Below, piece after piece: positions 1 to 12,877 of a DNA stretch of 64,000 nt; position 1 is the first letter of the stretch; every line of letters begins with the position of its first letter. Source of the stretch: Stercorarius parasiticus (taxonomy: Eukaryota > Chordata > Aves > Charadriiformes > Stercorariidae); contig VWZL01002849.1 of NCBI GenBank assembly GCA_013396915.1, forward strand, positions 505,389-569,388, read 5' to 3'. Made by a program: the position numbers and the translations under genes. A model generated the notes under the pieces. It worked only from the letters and a program-made list of their open reading frames with translations, did no database searches and was not told where the DNA came from.

Positions 1-2512
1 TAAAATATCACAACTTATTTTCCTTTTCAGTTCCGCTTAGAAATTCCAAAATTTTCAACTTGCTGATGGTTTGAATGAAGATCAAACAGCGTAGTCAGGC
101 GAACTAAATGGCAGCAATATAATTATGCATAATCTCATGTATTTTGTCTGTGATTTCTGCAGGCTAGTTTTTAATGATTGGTACAATACTGAGCTGTTGT
201 GCTGCTGAAAAGTCACTCCAGAAAAGGTTTTGGCCCTGCAGCGTAGCTCACAGACAACAGAGCTAACTTTAATCAAGTAGTACTACAAACTGGATAAAGC
301 AGCATGTCCAGGGCTCCATAAAGGATGTTGTTTTCATTACCAAAACAAGTTCATTTTAATCCAGTGGAGGCATCTCTATTCTACTACACTTTACTTACAT
401 CCCTGAGAGGTATTTGAATCATACTTATTCCTCTTCCTCCTCCTCGCTCTAGAATTGTAATCAAGTGGCAACTACATTTGCACCAGTCAACACAATCCAT
501 TCAGCTCATGACCTGCTCCCAGGATCCCTGCTTTTAAGTGACAGCAAGCCCAACAACAAGCAGGTTGCAAATTACATTGATTGTACTCATCACTTACAGT
601 AAGTCTTTGCATCTGGACCTCCAAGGACTTGTTCCTGGCATGTGGGTTTTCCCATCCATTGCATCATGTGACAGAAGATGAGCAAAAGGAAGAGATTTAG
701 TTAGAAGTGCGTTGCTGCAAACAGAACAGTGAGCATAGTTGCATCCTGTTCTCTGCCCACCTCCTTTTTTAAGGAGAGGGAGTTTTTGGCAGCAACAATA
801 TGATAGTTTTGCCAGCAAAAACATCTCCCAGAGCAGAGGGTTGCAAAGGGTCACTTGTATGTAGAAAAAAGTTTACCTGTGGGCAAATTACCATCAAGAA
901 ATACTATTTTCCCTAAAGAGCCCTCAGTCTAATTCTGCCTGTCAATACCAGATGAATATCTGGCCACACACTTTATTCACTCAGAAAGAGTCAGGTAATG
1001 ATCAGTAGCTTTAAGTTATTTCTTTAAGTACTATTTATATTCTGTCTGCCATTCAGCCTTTGCAGCACAGAGTGGGTGAAAAAGAGGTTAGATTTCATTT
1101 CTGGGAGCCTCTGAAAATTACTGCATTTCAACAGAGATTCACCTGCACATAGAACAGTTGATCTACAGAAGGATATTTTGCACAGATGGAACACCTTATA
1201 ATCTAAAATGTTATTTCAGTGAACAGTTTCTCCCTTGTGCAGAGAAATACGTTACAGATAAGCTTCAAAAACACATACTTTAGCACCAGAGCAGATACAG
1301 CAGTTTATGCAGGTGGATAAAAGAACTATAATCTTGTTAGGAGGAGTTATAGCGTAGATAGAATTTCTTTGAGTATTTAGACCTTTATTTATAATCTTCA
1401 TAAATCACCTGAGCAGAAAATTTAACTTTGAAAAGATTAAACTTGCTGACAAAACAAAACTGCATACAGTGAAAAAGCAGAACCAAGCGTTACATAAGCA
1501 GCTCCCACTACAGCAGGAGAAAAAATTAGATTACTATGTGCACCAGCTGACTAATGTCATATTAAAATAGTATTGAGACATCTACAGAAAGAAAAAGAAA
1601 ATCATTGATTGTTTAAAAAGAAAAAATGATTGGTGTAAGGTTAAAGCAGAAGCACTATGTGCTATGCATGACCATTCTGCCCTGTAACTTCATTATGAAA
1701 CACTGAAGTATTGATACAACTTAATCTCTCATTTAGAGAACACTAATAAAGATTTTCAGTGTCTGAAAGCAAAAGAGTCTTTCGAACTAAAGTTTTTTCT
1801 AAAGTTAACCCCCTGAAGTTTATAATAACTGTTAACACCGAGTTCCATTAAAAACTCAAAACAGTATGTAGACCAAAAGGTTGTTATTTTTGACTTTTCT
1901 TTCCCTTTTCCCCACACCACACACTCAACAGAGTTGGTGGTGAATCGAATTCTCTGTTACAGGAAAGTTTTCCAAGTATGTGTGCATATGACTCTGCCTC
2001 AGGCTCCAGCCTCCTATTGACACCACACAGAGGAGTGTTCAAGGAAGCCACTAAAGCTTTAGTCATGTTCACCTGTCTACCTAGAGACTTTTTCAGGATA
2101 CATTCAAAGCCTGTTGGGTGACTAAAGGAGAACGCAATGCACAGCAGTATGATGCAGGTGTACCACAACCTTGTGACTCAAATTGTGTTGGGAAAAAGGT
2201 TAAAAATAATTTTTGTGACTACCACTAATGCACAAAAGTTGGAACAGACACAACAGCTGGAACAGTTTTGTCTCCATGCCTTTTATCTGCCAGCAAAGGA
2301 CAAACATCTGTCTGTCAGACATAGAGTCAAAAGAAAAATTCAGGGAAAAAAAAACCACCTCATATTCACCAAGCAAACAACTATTTTTATCTTAAGCCAT
2401 TTCTCTACCTATATTTAAAATCATTCAGATACTGTTTCTTTTTAAATACTTCTTATCCTTCTGAACCAAATGTAAAATTATGTAACCAAGTTACTTTAAA
2501 AAAGAAAACCTA

Positions 2513-2538
2513 ATAAATAAATAAATAAATAAATAAAA
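2513..2538. repeat. AAAT tetranucleotide microsatellite
   Basis: About six and a half tandem copies of a 4-base AAAT unit, read directly from the sequence, followed by an A/C-rich stretch. It is a simple sequence repeat and likely length-polymorphic. Confidence 0.9.
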
Positions 2539-3612
2539 CACACCCCACCTGTCTCTGGTGTTTTCAGAAATACAGAAAAAAAAGTTAATTTTTTAAAATA
2601 TCAGGAAATGACATTCCATCTACATACCACATAGCATTTTGAAACTGCTCTATAATTCCAGTGATTTGACTGGGAAAAACCCCCACCACCCTCTACTGAA
2701 ACATTAAATTAAACAATTTTGTTTCCACTTAGAAAGGTCACTCACATGGTCTCTTTGTCAAAGCAGTCCTTTTCTTTGCTTTGTATCTAATTAATTTGAA
2801 CTTCAAATATATAATTCTTGAATGACAACCCTTAACACATTTTGTAACTATGGATGATAATGGACAATCATACTGCCCCTCTAAGGATTTTCCTACACAG
2901 AGAAGATCATTTACAGCAATCTAGGGTGTAAATCTATAGTGCAGTCATCACTTCTTATTAACTTCACCTGCAAACACTCAATGCTCCGTACCCATGGGGT
3001 ATTATGCCATACTTTGCAGGTGGAGTAAATGGCCTCACAAAAAAGACGCTTGTAGCAGGTAGCATAATTTTTCAGAGAGGCAGTCAGTAGTGAGAGCACT
3101 GTAAATTTATGCTCTAATTTATAGTCGTTAATTTTCACTAACTTGTCTGCATAGGCAAACCTTAATAGTTCAAGTCAAAGGAATACACAAAACATTTTAT
3201 GGTGATCGCTGTTTTCCCATTGATTACACTATATATACACCCTGAGGCTGATTTTCCTTCCGCCACAATCAAAACTGAACAGAGCCTGTGTCAGAGTTTC
3301 TCTAAAAGCATGATATTCCTCTTTCTTAGGAACGCACAAACGTTTCAATCTGCTTTTTCAGATAAAACCTTACTGCAACAAGCCAGGGAACAGGTGAAGA
3401 GGGGGTATAAACCATAGGCACAGCAGAGCCAGTCCAAAATGTGGGATGAAGAGTTTATCAAAATGTGACTTTTCTCAAAATCTAATTTTTATTCACAAAT
3501 ACTTCTGAGTCACAAATCTTAACTGAAACCACCAGAGCTGAAGAAATCTGTCCTTTGGGCATGAGCCCTTCAACAGAGGAAAACAACACTACTTTGAATA
3601 TGTCATCCAAGG

Positions 3613-3630
3613 GGTGTCCTTGGGGACACC
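3613..3630. other. Perfect short inverted repeat
   Basis: GGTGTCC and GGACACC form perfect 7-base arms around a 4-base TTGG loop. The flanking bases do not extend the stem, so it is too short for a microRNA precursor. It sits in a slightly GC-richer stretch (about 3590-3730). No function is claimed. Confidence 0.4.
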
Positions 3631-4764
3631 AAGCCTGGAGTATAAACTGGAGGAGGAGGTACAGACTGCAGCGGGTAGTATCCCAACCTAAGCAGTAGCT
3701 CTCTGGGGCGGGAGGCAGACGAGACGGCCCCAGCAGCCAAAAAAAGCATTAGAACCACTGATGCAATCCAACAAATAAGAAAGAGATCAATGCCATATAG
3801 ATATGAAAAAGAAAATTAATATTATACAATGGTATGAAATATATGCAGCTGCTGAGTATGATGTGGATGGTAAGTAAGATCACAAGTAAATGTAATAAGA
3901 AACAGTAGGTATTCGAAAACAAATGGGAATTAACCCATTAGAACTGAAATTCTTGTGTAAATTCAGAGATGATGTTTTAACAGAAGCTTGAAGTCCTCTA
4001 CATGAACAGATTTAGTGGAGGAGGTTTCAGGTCCATACCCTCCTTTCATTGTGTTAGTTGCTATTATAAAAATCACTTTAATTTGTAAAAGGTTGGTCTG
4101 TATAATCTTATTTTATCTTGATCTAAATAAGGTTAAAAATGCTGCCTATTCACTGCTTTGGAACTAGGCTATTTCTTCTGACTTCTAGCTGCAGAAAAGC
4201 CCACCTCATCTTTTTCTCCCACCCACACTTCTCTAACGTTTATCATATATTATTTCTTATGTTATCTTATGACATGTACTATTCTCAGGTCTATTCAAAG
4301 AAATGGAATCAAATGATAAATTTCTCTGTTTCCAGACTTGCTGAGAGCACAGAAAGAGTATGGCTACAGAGAAAGATTTATCTGTCATCCAGAGGTCTGT
4401 TAAGTCTGTTTTGAAGTTTATGGATAAATGAATAGGTGGACTGCTTTGTTTCTTGAGAAAGGATCATTCTATATCTGATCAGTAACTGTTTATGTGATCT
4501 GAAATTGTCAGTGATTCAGTATTTTGGTTTGATATTTTGCGACTTAACATCAGACCTAAAGCATGGTGAAATGTTCATCTGCAGATGTTTGGAGAGACGT
4601 TAGCCAAGTATATTAGCATGGAGATGAATAAATGAAAAATATTGGTTTCTAAGTGTAGACTAAGAAGATTAAGTATATTCTCACTGCTAAAATCACATAC
4701 ATAATAAAATAAAACTTATTTTCTGTGTAATAATGTGAATGCTTTGTAACAAAATCTAGGCATA

Positions 4765-4930
4765 TGTTTATAATAATAACAATGATACTTATCATTTATA
4801 CTGTTCTGTATTTTTATGTAGTTCAGCAAACACTTGATCTCACAACACATTTGTGATGAAGGTATGTATTTTTCCATTTTTAAATGGGGAGAATGAAGCA
4901 CAATATTTAGAAAGATGTCATCAGTTTTTA
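4765..4930 (-). mobile_element. Degraded MIR/L2-like SINE relic
   Basis: On the minus strand this follows the order typical of the MIR core and its L2-like 3' part. On the plus strand one reads a stretch like 'catttatactgttctgt', then a CTCACAAC block, then TTTAAATGGGGAGAATGAAG, a worn form of the usual 'bits of sequence ending in GGGAAACTGAGGCA'. The copy is heavily diverged, as expected for a repeat that predates birds. Identification is by eye, so the exact family and ends are uncertain. Confidence 0.45.
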
Positions 4931-5423
4931 AAAAAGTCAACTGAAGTTCTTTTATCTCTACTACTGTGTGTATTTCCAGTGTCATTAAGGTAAAGTTACT
5001 GGTCTTTCAAACCAGAATACTCAGGTTGAGCTCTTCTGAAGATAGGTGCTTCAGCTTATTTGAAGCACCATATTTAAGGGAAAAAATAGTTTCCTTTATA
5101 TAACTTATCAGGGAAGAAGAAAATTATAAAACATTTGAAAATGTTACTCCAAAGTTGCAAAATTAATTGATGGGCTCATTGAAAGACATGTTACTTAAAA
5201 ATACTTTTAGCATCCTTTTTAGTGAAGTATAGTATATTTTATGCAATGAAGTTTTTACATTTCTTCCCGATGAACTAGGGTATTATAAAATCTGTTTTCA
5301 GATTAATACAATGCGAATAATGTATTATAAATTCATATATGATGTGTTTAAATGGCCAAGAAAACCCAGCAACTTCATATTTTCATTTGTAATTTTTATG
5401 TGCACTAATGTTTCCCATCCTAA
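4931..5423. other. Unique AT-rich DNA, nothing recognised
   Basis: Between the MIR-like relic and the CR1 fragment I see no frame, repeat or regulatory motif that I can support. Confidence 0.5.
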
Positions 5424-5706
5424 AGCAATGGCCCAGCGTGGCTTCACCAAGGGTAAGTCCTGCCTGACCAACCTTGTGGCCTTCTATGATGGAGTGACTA
5501 CATCAGTGGACAAGGGAAGAGCTACGGATGTTGTCTATCCGGACTTCTGTAAGGCATTTGACACGTTGGACAGGTGGATACGTGACAGGTTGGACGGGAC
5601 TCTGAGCCACCTGATCTAGTTGGAGATGTCCCTGCTCATTGCAGGGGGGTTGGACTAGATGACTTTTAAAGGTCCCTTCCAACCCAAAGTATTCTCTGGT
5701 TCTGTG
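5424..5706 (+). mobile_element. CR1 LINE fragment with internal deletion
   Basis: The 5' part (about 5424-5565) translates in one frame as CR1 reverse transcriptase: a [18 protein letters not shown] block followed by a motif A region ending KAFDT. The frame then jumps at about 5557-5570 directly to CR1 3'-terminal sequence: GGTTGGACTAGATGAC, then GGTCCCTTCCAACCC and a worn ATTCTCTGGTTCTGTG tail. The rest of the RT domain, including FADD, and the C-terminal region are absent, which in a complete CR1 would occupy well over a kilobase. The element is dead and 5'-truncated, as CR1 copies normally are. Confidence 0.9.
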
Positions 5707-7000
5707 GTTTGCAGGTGACCAAGCCAATTCTTTCACCTCTGGTCCTGCTTCTGGCTCTTCTCAAATGCAGCCAGATGCCCAGCAGCCCACCAGCTGTAGG
5801 TAGGCACAGCACAGCTGATCCAGTGGCACATGCTGGCACTGCAGGGAAGCGCCAGATCTACTGCACATGCACAAATCAACAGCAATGTATTCATAGTCCT
5901 GACAGAAAGATGAGATCAGAGGTCATGACAGCTCCTTCCCACAGGGAGAGGTTCAGTGATGTGACAGCCTGAAAGACTGGGAGCTATCAGGACATACGAT
6001 CAAGTATATAATAATGGGTTCAGCTGCCTTTTTAATAGGAATCTTACAACTGTAATTGTTGGGTTGATTTTTCTTTCTTCTGGTTCATCTCACTGGACTC
6101 TGCATGCTAGGTAACAGCTGAGCTACTCTCCTTGTCTTTGAGTATCGAGTGACATATTTCCATTTATTTTATTTTGAATTAAAATAATATCTTTGTCTTG
6201 GTACATTTTGCTAACATCAGCTCATCTGTCCAATTCCAGAGAAAGCCAGAAAAAGACTGCCACTGCACTCTTGCTGGTAGAGCTCAAGAGAATTTACATG
6301 TATTTCCCATTACTGTCTACTTCTGTTATATACAGAAGAAACAGTAATCTTGGAGGCATAAAAAAGCAAAACATTGCAGCAGTAATATGTCCAATGTGAA
6401 ACAGACCCAGTAAGAGAAAGTGAGCTTTCTTATAATTCTTATTGCTTGCTTAAGGATGTATTTGCGTACTGGTATAAAAAGCAGTCAATTGTATTTGCAG
6501 ATCAATTCTTTTATGATCTTTTAAAACCTTCTGGTATTTTTGATTTTAGGATTGGAAAGCTAAGCTGACAAGTTACTTTTTTTTTTCTTTTTCCTGAGTT
6601 TATAAATAGGAGGTAATATTTTAGTAAAAAAAAGAACCTTCTTCCTCTTCAAAAAATTATTATTCACGTTACTTAGGCTTGTTGTGCCATTGGAAACACT
6701 AATTAGGTGTTAAATGCAGTGGCAGAAAATATATTCCATTGAGAGAAACAATGTTAACATAAATCATAACCATTAATGACATTACAGGAAGTTTATTTTC
6801 TCTGTTATGCTGAAGTCCATGTACGGTAATGTCAACACAAAGATTTAGTAAATCTTTGTAACTTTGTAAACTTTGTAACTTTTGTAAAAAAAACTTTTGT
6901 AGCAGTCACAGATATGCTATTTATTTTAGGAGGATTATAGATGTTGAATAATATTTATATATTTACTTTTACGGAGTATGATAAATATGTAACTTTTCTT
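5707..7000. other. Unique DNA, no gene seen
   Basis: No exon or repeat family recognised. The stretch includes the degenerate CTTTGTAA repeat listed separately. Short open frames on both strands have no recognisable domain. Confidence 0.55.
6853..6900. repeat. Degenerate CTTTGTAA short tandem repeat
   Basis: The words CTTTGTAA, CTTTGTAAA, CTTTGTAAC and CTTTTGTA follow one another with small indels and an A-run. This is a degenerate 8-9 base tandem repeat visible by eye. Confidence 0.6.
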
Positions 7001-7063
7001 AAAAAAAACCCCTACAAACAAAACAAAACAAAACAAAACAAAACAAAACAAAACAAAAAAAAA
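7001..7063. repeat. AAAAC pentanucleotide microsatellite
   Basis: Between about 7015 and 7056 the unit AAAAC repeats about eight times, flanked by A-runs. The flanks show no retroelement body that would make this a tail, so I call it a simple repeat. Confidence 0.9.
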
Positions 7064-8457
7064 TCCCCCGAAAGCTATTGATAAGCAAGGTGTCAAGAAT
7101 CTGGATTTCTGAATCTGGCCTATTGACTTGGCCTGGTGATTTTCTTTCACCCATATCTGGTGATTTCTATACCACAACTAGAAGTAATATTTTCTGTAAA
7201 AATTTCCCGTTTCTGCCTGTATGTGCATGTTTAGGATGACAGTTAGAGGAGCCTTCTACTGTGTGGCTAAGTCACTTATACATGGATTTAATTTTAATGC
7301 TTTAAAGGAGACACAGCTAATATTGTCCTTCTAATTATTTCATATTCTTAAAAGAGTTGGCTAAAGAATGACATTTCTTTCCTCAAGAAAATTCTGAAAT
7401 TTTATTTCATAAAATGGCCATGAATTTTTACCAAATGCCGAATGAAAAATTCTTTAAAATACAGATTTAAAACAAGATCTCATTAGATATTTGTTTCAAT
7501 ACTGTCAAAAGCAGAAGCAAAATGATGAAATTAGTAAAATCTAAGAGAAAAGCTCTATTCGGATGCTTGTTTCAAATGTTAGCTTTTCTTCATAGGATGT
7601 TTCCAAGTCTTTGATCCTCTTCTTTTTGGAAGAGTGAGTGAGCTTATCTCTTGTTATCCAGAATGTTTTTCTTCGTTACCTCCTTTCTTTTCTCTTTCTG
7701 CACACTCATTTCCTTGGCTATGGCATGAGCCCCATGAACCTGGGATTGCGCTTCCACATCTGCCTCAAGACTTGCCCGAGTTACTTTCAGTCTAGGATAT
7801 TAAGTATGCAAGAGAGCAAATGTATCCATCAAGAATAATTTCCATGGGCTGCCTCAATGACAACTGAAATTCCCTGCTAATACAGTATCAATCAACTCCT
7901 CTCTGCACAGTACCCAGTTACATCCCAAATTCCAAACCAGGTCGTATGTTTTTCCCCAAATTTTTATGAGAACTGTTACCTTGAGAGCACTGCAGATTCA
8001 GTCCTGGATTTCACCAGTGCTACCAGTGCCATCACCATTCTTCCAGCCTCTGGGCTGTGACAGGGAAGTACTTTTGAGATACCTTTCTTATGTGCAAGCA
8101 GTGGCAGCTGAAATACCAACAATGAGAGCGGTCACTGCGCAGCAGGCTGGTGTTCCACAACAATCCCCTTTCAAACACAGCAAGATATACCTTGAAGTCT
8201 TTGTTCAGTCCATACTGCTGAGCTGTATTGGACCAAAAAGGGGTAGAAGCAAGATTCTTCACAAACTGTGGAGGTTGCAGAAATGTCAGCATCTCCTCAG
8301 GGAAGTGCTCCAGGCCATTTATTTCACATATAGCTGGTCACTGTTTGACTGCCTATTTTAGACGACTGTCTGTTATAATTACTGGTGGGAAATCTTGAGT
8401 CTTTGACTAACCTTATCTTAACTTCTTTATATCCCTATAGGCATCTGGGGATGCTAA
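7064..8457. other. Unique DNA with one longer open frame, not called a gene
   Basis: A 131-codon frame occupies 7966-8361 (plus), and an 86-codon frame overlaps it on the other strand (8032-8292). Neither shows a domain, signal peptide or compositional bias that I recognise. I see no convincing splice or promoter context. The GC content rises slightly over 7970-8300, which lengthens open frames by chance on both strands. An old, unrecognised repeat or pseudogene remains possible. Confidence 0.45.
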
Positions 8458-8458
8458 C

Positions 8459-8517
8459 AGAAAAACAAACCAAAAAAAAACCACAACAAAACAACCAAAC
8501 AAAAACCCCAAACCCAT
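8459..8517. repeat. A/C-rich low-complexity tract
   Basis: An A-run passes into AACC, AAC and AACCC words (CCAAACAAAAACCCC). The same style of tract recurs several times in this window. It has no coding capacity. Confidence 0.8.
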
Positions 8518-11139
8518 TCCTTTTACTCTGTCTTCCCCTCTCTATAAATTAGTTCCCATATTACAGAATGATGCCTGATATTTGCCCCAAATTTATTTCT
8601 CTATAGAAAGACAAGAAAAAGGTGGAGGGGAGGAGGGAAATAAACAGCTAGTTATAACTGAATCTATAGACCTCCTTCCTTCCATCAGGAGTGTTCAGTG
8701 ATCTGAAGTTCATCACAGTGGCCACTGATCAAACATCAGCAGACTCCTTATTTAACAGTTAAGGATTAAACAGATAATCCATTCCACATCCTTCTTATGG
8801 ATTTTTACGCTTAAGACTGATACTGTTCTTCATCAAGATCCCTTCTAGAGATCTATAATCCTCACAGATCATATTCCCATTTGGGCTCAGATTTCCCGTT
8901 GAAATCTTTTCCTTAGCTCTGGCACACCCAGAGGGTGTGGCAACATGGATCTATTCAGGCTCACTTTAACAATTCAATCCTCACTTTCTTGATATGAAAA
9001 CTGGTAAACTTTCCACAGTTGCTAAAGTTATATTTGAAAGGATAAACCTATACAAACAGAAAGACTCATATTTGACCCTAATATACTGATTCGCCACCTG
9101 TGTAACCTGTGCCTTTCACAAATACAATTCCAATTCAGAAATTGCTAGCAGGACAGTGATTTTAATGGAAGTTATGATGGTAAAATTCCACACATTGAGA
9201 AAACACTTGGGTTTTCAAACTATGTTTGTGAGTTACACTTCTGTGAGAGACTGAGAATCACTATTCCTCTAGTTAAATGAATCATGATGTTCCTAGGTCC
9301 TTCTGAGACTTTGATCTCATGATATTTTGTATTTCTGAGTCATGACTTACTTCTTGAAATCATTTGCTGCTATTATTAAATCAGTTTAGATTTTGCTCTG
9401 AAATGATGTCACTATCAAGAATAAAATATAGGCTTTTTTTCCTTTTATTTTACAAGAAGCAAATGTAAATGAACCGTATTCTTTTCTTCTCTTTCTACCA
9501 TGTGTTCTACTACTGTAAGTAACCTAAACAACACCAAAAGAAAGAAATATTTCAATAACATTGTGTTTTGTTTTTTTTAAAGTAACCCTATAAAGAACGT
9601 AAATTTTAACACTGGCAAAAAATACCATTTTCTTGTGCACAGCTAATCTCTGTTTTTAAATCACTTTAGCAAAAATGCAACTGATAAAACGTGAATTCCA
9701 CAAAAACCCTCAAAACCTATCCATGACTAATTTGTTTTAATTTGTTTAACATTACAGTCAGATTCCAAACTGAATAATTACCATTATGTGTTCCTTCATT
9801 TTTTATGGAACAGTAGAGATCTTTTTCTAAGGGTAAAGAGAAAAAAACCCACCCTCTTGGTAATGAAAATTATCGTATATGGGTTATGGCAGATCTCAGT
9901 TAAAGCCATGTGCAAATTTACCGCAGGAAGAAGGGGCCGGAAGGTGATAACCTCCAGACACTCTGTTGCGTGGTCACACTGTTATGCGTGCACTCAGAAT
10001 CATACAAGTTGATAGAGACTATAAATCTGAATCCTCCTCCCAAAATAAAAAGTATAGCCTTTCTCGGTCTCAACACTGGCGTTTCTTCAAACACTCTGTT
10101 TTCCATAAATCACAAAATGTATTATTTTAAGCATAGCTAAGGGTTACACAGTTCTGCATCTGAATTTACCTAAACAAATTCTATATGCATTAACATAACA
10201 ATTGTAAAAGTTATTATTTCTCATTATTAGTAGTGTTACACGAATAGAAGCTAATTAGTATTAAGAAATTAAATCATAGCTTTAACTTATTTTTGCTTCT
10301 CTAATTTGAAAATTAACCCTACAGGTTTTTATATGTGTATTTCTAATAAATAAAGAACTACAACTTAATGTATATAACCTCCATTATACATTTTGAGATA
10401 AGAGAAGTGTTTTGTAAAATATGGAGATTGGCAGGGAGATGACATGACCACCACTGTAACCAGGATTTTTCCCTTAACTACCTGCATTTTCCTAAACTAC
10501 CTACATTTGAAAAGTTAAGATGAAGTAATTTATAAATTATGTGTCTTGTAAACCATTTAACATATGGAGAATTTAAGAAGAGATGAAATGTAATTTTTGT
10601 CAGTGTCTATTCTAGAGACCAATACATCAATGGGAGTCAGTTTATTAGTTCCAGTAGATTTTGCATCAGTCCCTAAACCACTCTAAACAAACAGAAATTC
10701 AAATTTTATCCTAATGCTTCCCTTAATACTTTTCTTATGAACAATATTTATTTTAAACTTCCCAAATGACATTAAAGATTTATTTTAACTGAATAAATGC
10801 CATAGAACTAACTGAACCTTGACTATGAGTTTTCTACAAGTGTTTCCATGAAATAGAGAGTAGTAACAACAAAATTCGTCATCATTACTTGAGCAGCCAC
10901 TATGATTGAGTGATTGTTTTGCAGTAAGTCACCTAACAAATAGAAACGTGCAGGTATTCAACATACTTTCTTCCTATATCGTGAGATTTACAGAAACACC
11001 TTCTTAAGTAATTTTATGCTGATTCACTTGAGAAAACAAAAACACAGATTAAAGACTAACAGGCTTTCAAATATATTTTTCCTTTACTTTAACATTTGCT
11101 GTCTTTTATTCCTCTGGAAAACAGTATGTGAAATTAGTA
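8518..11139. other. AT-rich unique DNA, nothing recognised
   Basis: No exon, repeat family or RNA gene that I can support. Open frames in 9788-10140 overlap on both strands and look like chance. Confidence 0.55.
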
Positions 11140-11560
11140 AACACGAATTTATTCTTCCGGCTAAACAATGGCCAAGTTGATTTATTAGTTTGACATAATT
11201 AATTAATTAAATAAACAATCTCAAACAGAGGATTAGAATGACAAGACTTGGCCTTAAGCATACTTTACCCTTTTGTTTTAAATCCTTGAAGTACCTGTAT
11301 ATAACATCGCTATTGACATGTTAGCTACAGCTTGGGGAATAATGAAAATTTCAGAGGAATTAATTACAGCTTCCCATGCAGAGGCTGGCAAGAAAGAGTT
11401 AATTAGTACCTTTTCTCTCAAGATAGGAACTTGTAAGAATGCCTATGAACTTACACAAAATTGATTGAATTGTGGTATGCTGCATACAATATCTGCTTTA
11501 TTGAAACGGAGTTAATTTTGGCATTAAGATGGAAAGAAGGATAATTTTGAACTGACAGCT
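11140..11560. promoter_or_regulatory. Possible conserved non-coding element
   Basis: Unique, non-repetitive sequence with several homeodomain-type ATTA/TAAT cores (TTTATTAGTTTGACATAATT, a TTAATTAATTAAATAAAC run, GGAATTAATTACAGCTTCCC). It contains no open frame and no microsatellite structure. Such composition is common in vertebrate developmental enhancers, but conservation cannot be judged from one sequence, so this is only a candidate. Confidence 0.2.
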
Positions 11561-11914
11561 GCAGGCCTACATATTTTCCATCAAAACTCGTTTTTTGATG
11601 GAAAGCAGTCAGGAAGGCTGCTTTCTAAGACAAGTTAGTTTTTTAATAAAAAAGGCCAGTTTTATAAAATATAAAGACTTAAAAGGAGGCTTGTAGCTAC
11701 ATGGCACGAGAGGTGAAAGCTGTCCAGAGAGCCTTGGCTACAGAACTGAATGACAGTCTGAAACACAGGTACAATGGTTTCCATGGGGCACCACGTTAAC
11801 CGGTTATATGTCACGTGTTTCCACAGTACAAAGTACATCCAAGACCCAGTCTCATATGTGTGCTCTGTATTATCCTGGAACCATAGCCAGAAGTGGTTCC
11901 AGTCATTATTTTCA

Positions 11915-12010
11915 TATGGGAAACTGAGGCAGAGAAGAATTGATTTCTCAGGCATCATAGAAGGCTGTGCAAACCTTGAAACTGAATCTTGTCTATTTCA
12001 GCAACAGTCT
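11915..12010 (-). mobile_element. Degraded MIR/L2-like relic
   Basis: The plus strand reads GGGAAACTGAGGCAGAGAAG followed by a worn 'tgatttctcaggcatcatag' and 'ctgaatcttgt' segment. This is the order seen in the reverse complement of MIR/L2-type elements (GGGAAACTGAGGCA, then a ttgcccaaggtca-like block, then a gaacccaggtct-like block). The first 20 bases are near-canonical and the rest is diverged. Family assignment is by eye. Confidence 0.5.
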
Positions 12011-12345
12011 TAAAACTTGAGTGTCAGTTACATTGCATTACAAGTAGTGAGTGTTCTGTAATACCATCCTGAAGAACATTTTAACATGGAGGAAGAATTT
12101 TACACGTTCTTGTATTATGTGCCCAATTTCAGCACTAATGTGCTTTATAAAGCTGGACAAATATTTTTTTCTCCTTTTCTGTCTCATTGTCCTTTATAAT
12201 CAAATACAGGCTCATGATTCTTGCCTGTCTTTATAATGTGCTTTTGGAACTATGTTCTAGTACTTCAAATAATTATTGATTGTTTATTTTTAAGTAACTC
12301 AAGAATAGCTTTAAATTAGTTGATTTCATAAGGGAAAACATATTC

Positions 12346-12398
12346 TGGGTGGGGTTTGTGGGTTTTTTTTGGTTTGGGTTTGTTTTTTTTTTTTGGTA
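12346..12398. repeat. G/T-rich low-complexity tract
   Basis: T-runs are interrupted by GGG and GGTTTGGG words. This is the reverse-complement form of the A/C-rich tracts found elsewhere in the window. Confidence 0.75.
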
Positions 12399-12790
12399 TT
12401 CCCTTGCTGTACTCATAAATGTCACATATTTTACAGACTCGTATTTATTTGCAATACAGTATCACATAGCTTGGCAATTGCTAGCAGAATCTAGTTCAAG
12501 AACTCTTAAAAGCTTATGCCGTTGGATAATTGTATGATATATAATATTAGCCCCAAAAGAACTATAATAAAGAAAAAGCGATCTTCCTTAGCTTTGAGAG
12601 GGGCAGGGAGGTATTGATCAGCTGGTGACCAGTGTGATGCAGATCAATGTTATCTGAGGATGCAGTGAATTATGTATTATTGGTAAGGATGGGAAAACAC
12701 AAACATGGTGCTCATCAAATAGTTATTTCAGAGGGAGATGGTTCCTGAGGTAAACTAGGGGAATGGTTTAGGTACCTCATAAAGATCTAT

Positions 12791-12877
12791 AGAATAGGAT
12801 AGGATAGAATAGAATAGAATAGAATAGAATAGAATAGAATAGAATAGAATAGAATAGAATAGAATAGAATAGAATAG
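12791..12877. repeat. AGAAT pentamer array grown from a CR1 tail
   Basis: Fourteen perfect AGAAT units cover 12806-12875, preceded by one AGAAT and two AGGAT variants (12791-12805). The array sits exactly where the 3' end of the adjoining minus-strand CR1 should be. The CR1 tail read on this strand is built from AGAATCAT-like words, so the array most likely arose by slippage within that tail. A purely unrelated microsatellite would be a coincidence of position. Confidence 0.92.

Larger units (their letters stand above)
1..4764. other. AT-rich unique DNA, no gene seen
   Basis: I find no recognisable exon, repeat family or RNA gene here. Open frames are under about 100 codons, lie on both strands and match no domain I know. 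The only structures seen are the AAAT array and the small hairpin listed separately. Intronic or intergenic DNA is the simplest reading. Confidence 0.6.

Noticed and set aside
7966..8361. 131-codon plus-strand frame as a possible gene
   Set aside because: An 86-codon frame is open on the opposite strand over the same bases and neither has a known domain. No splice or promoter context is visible.
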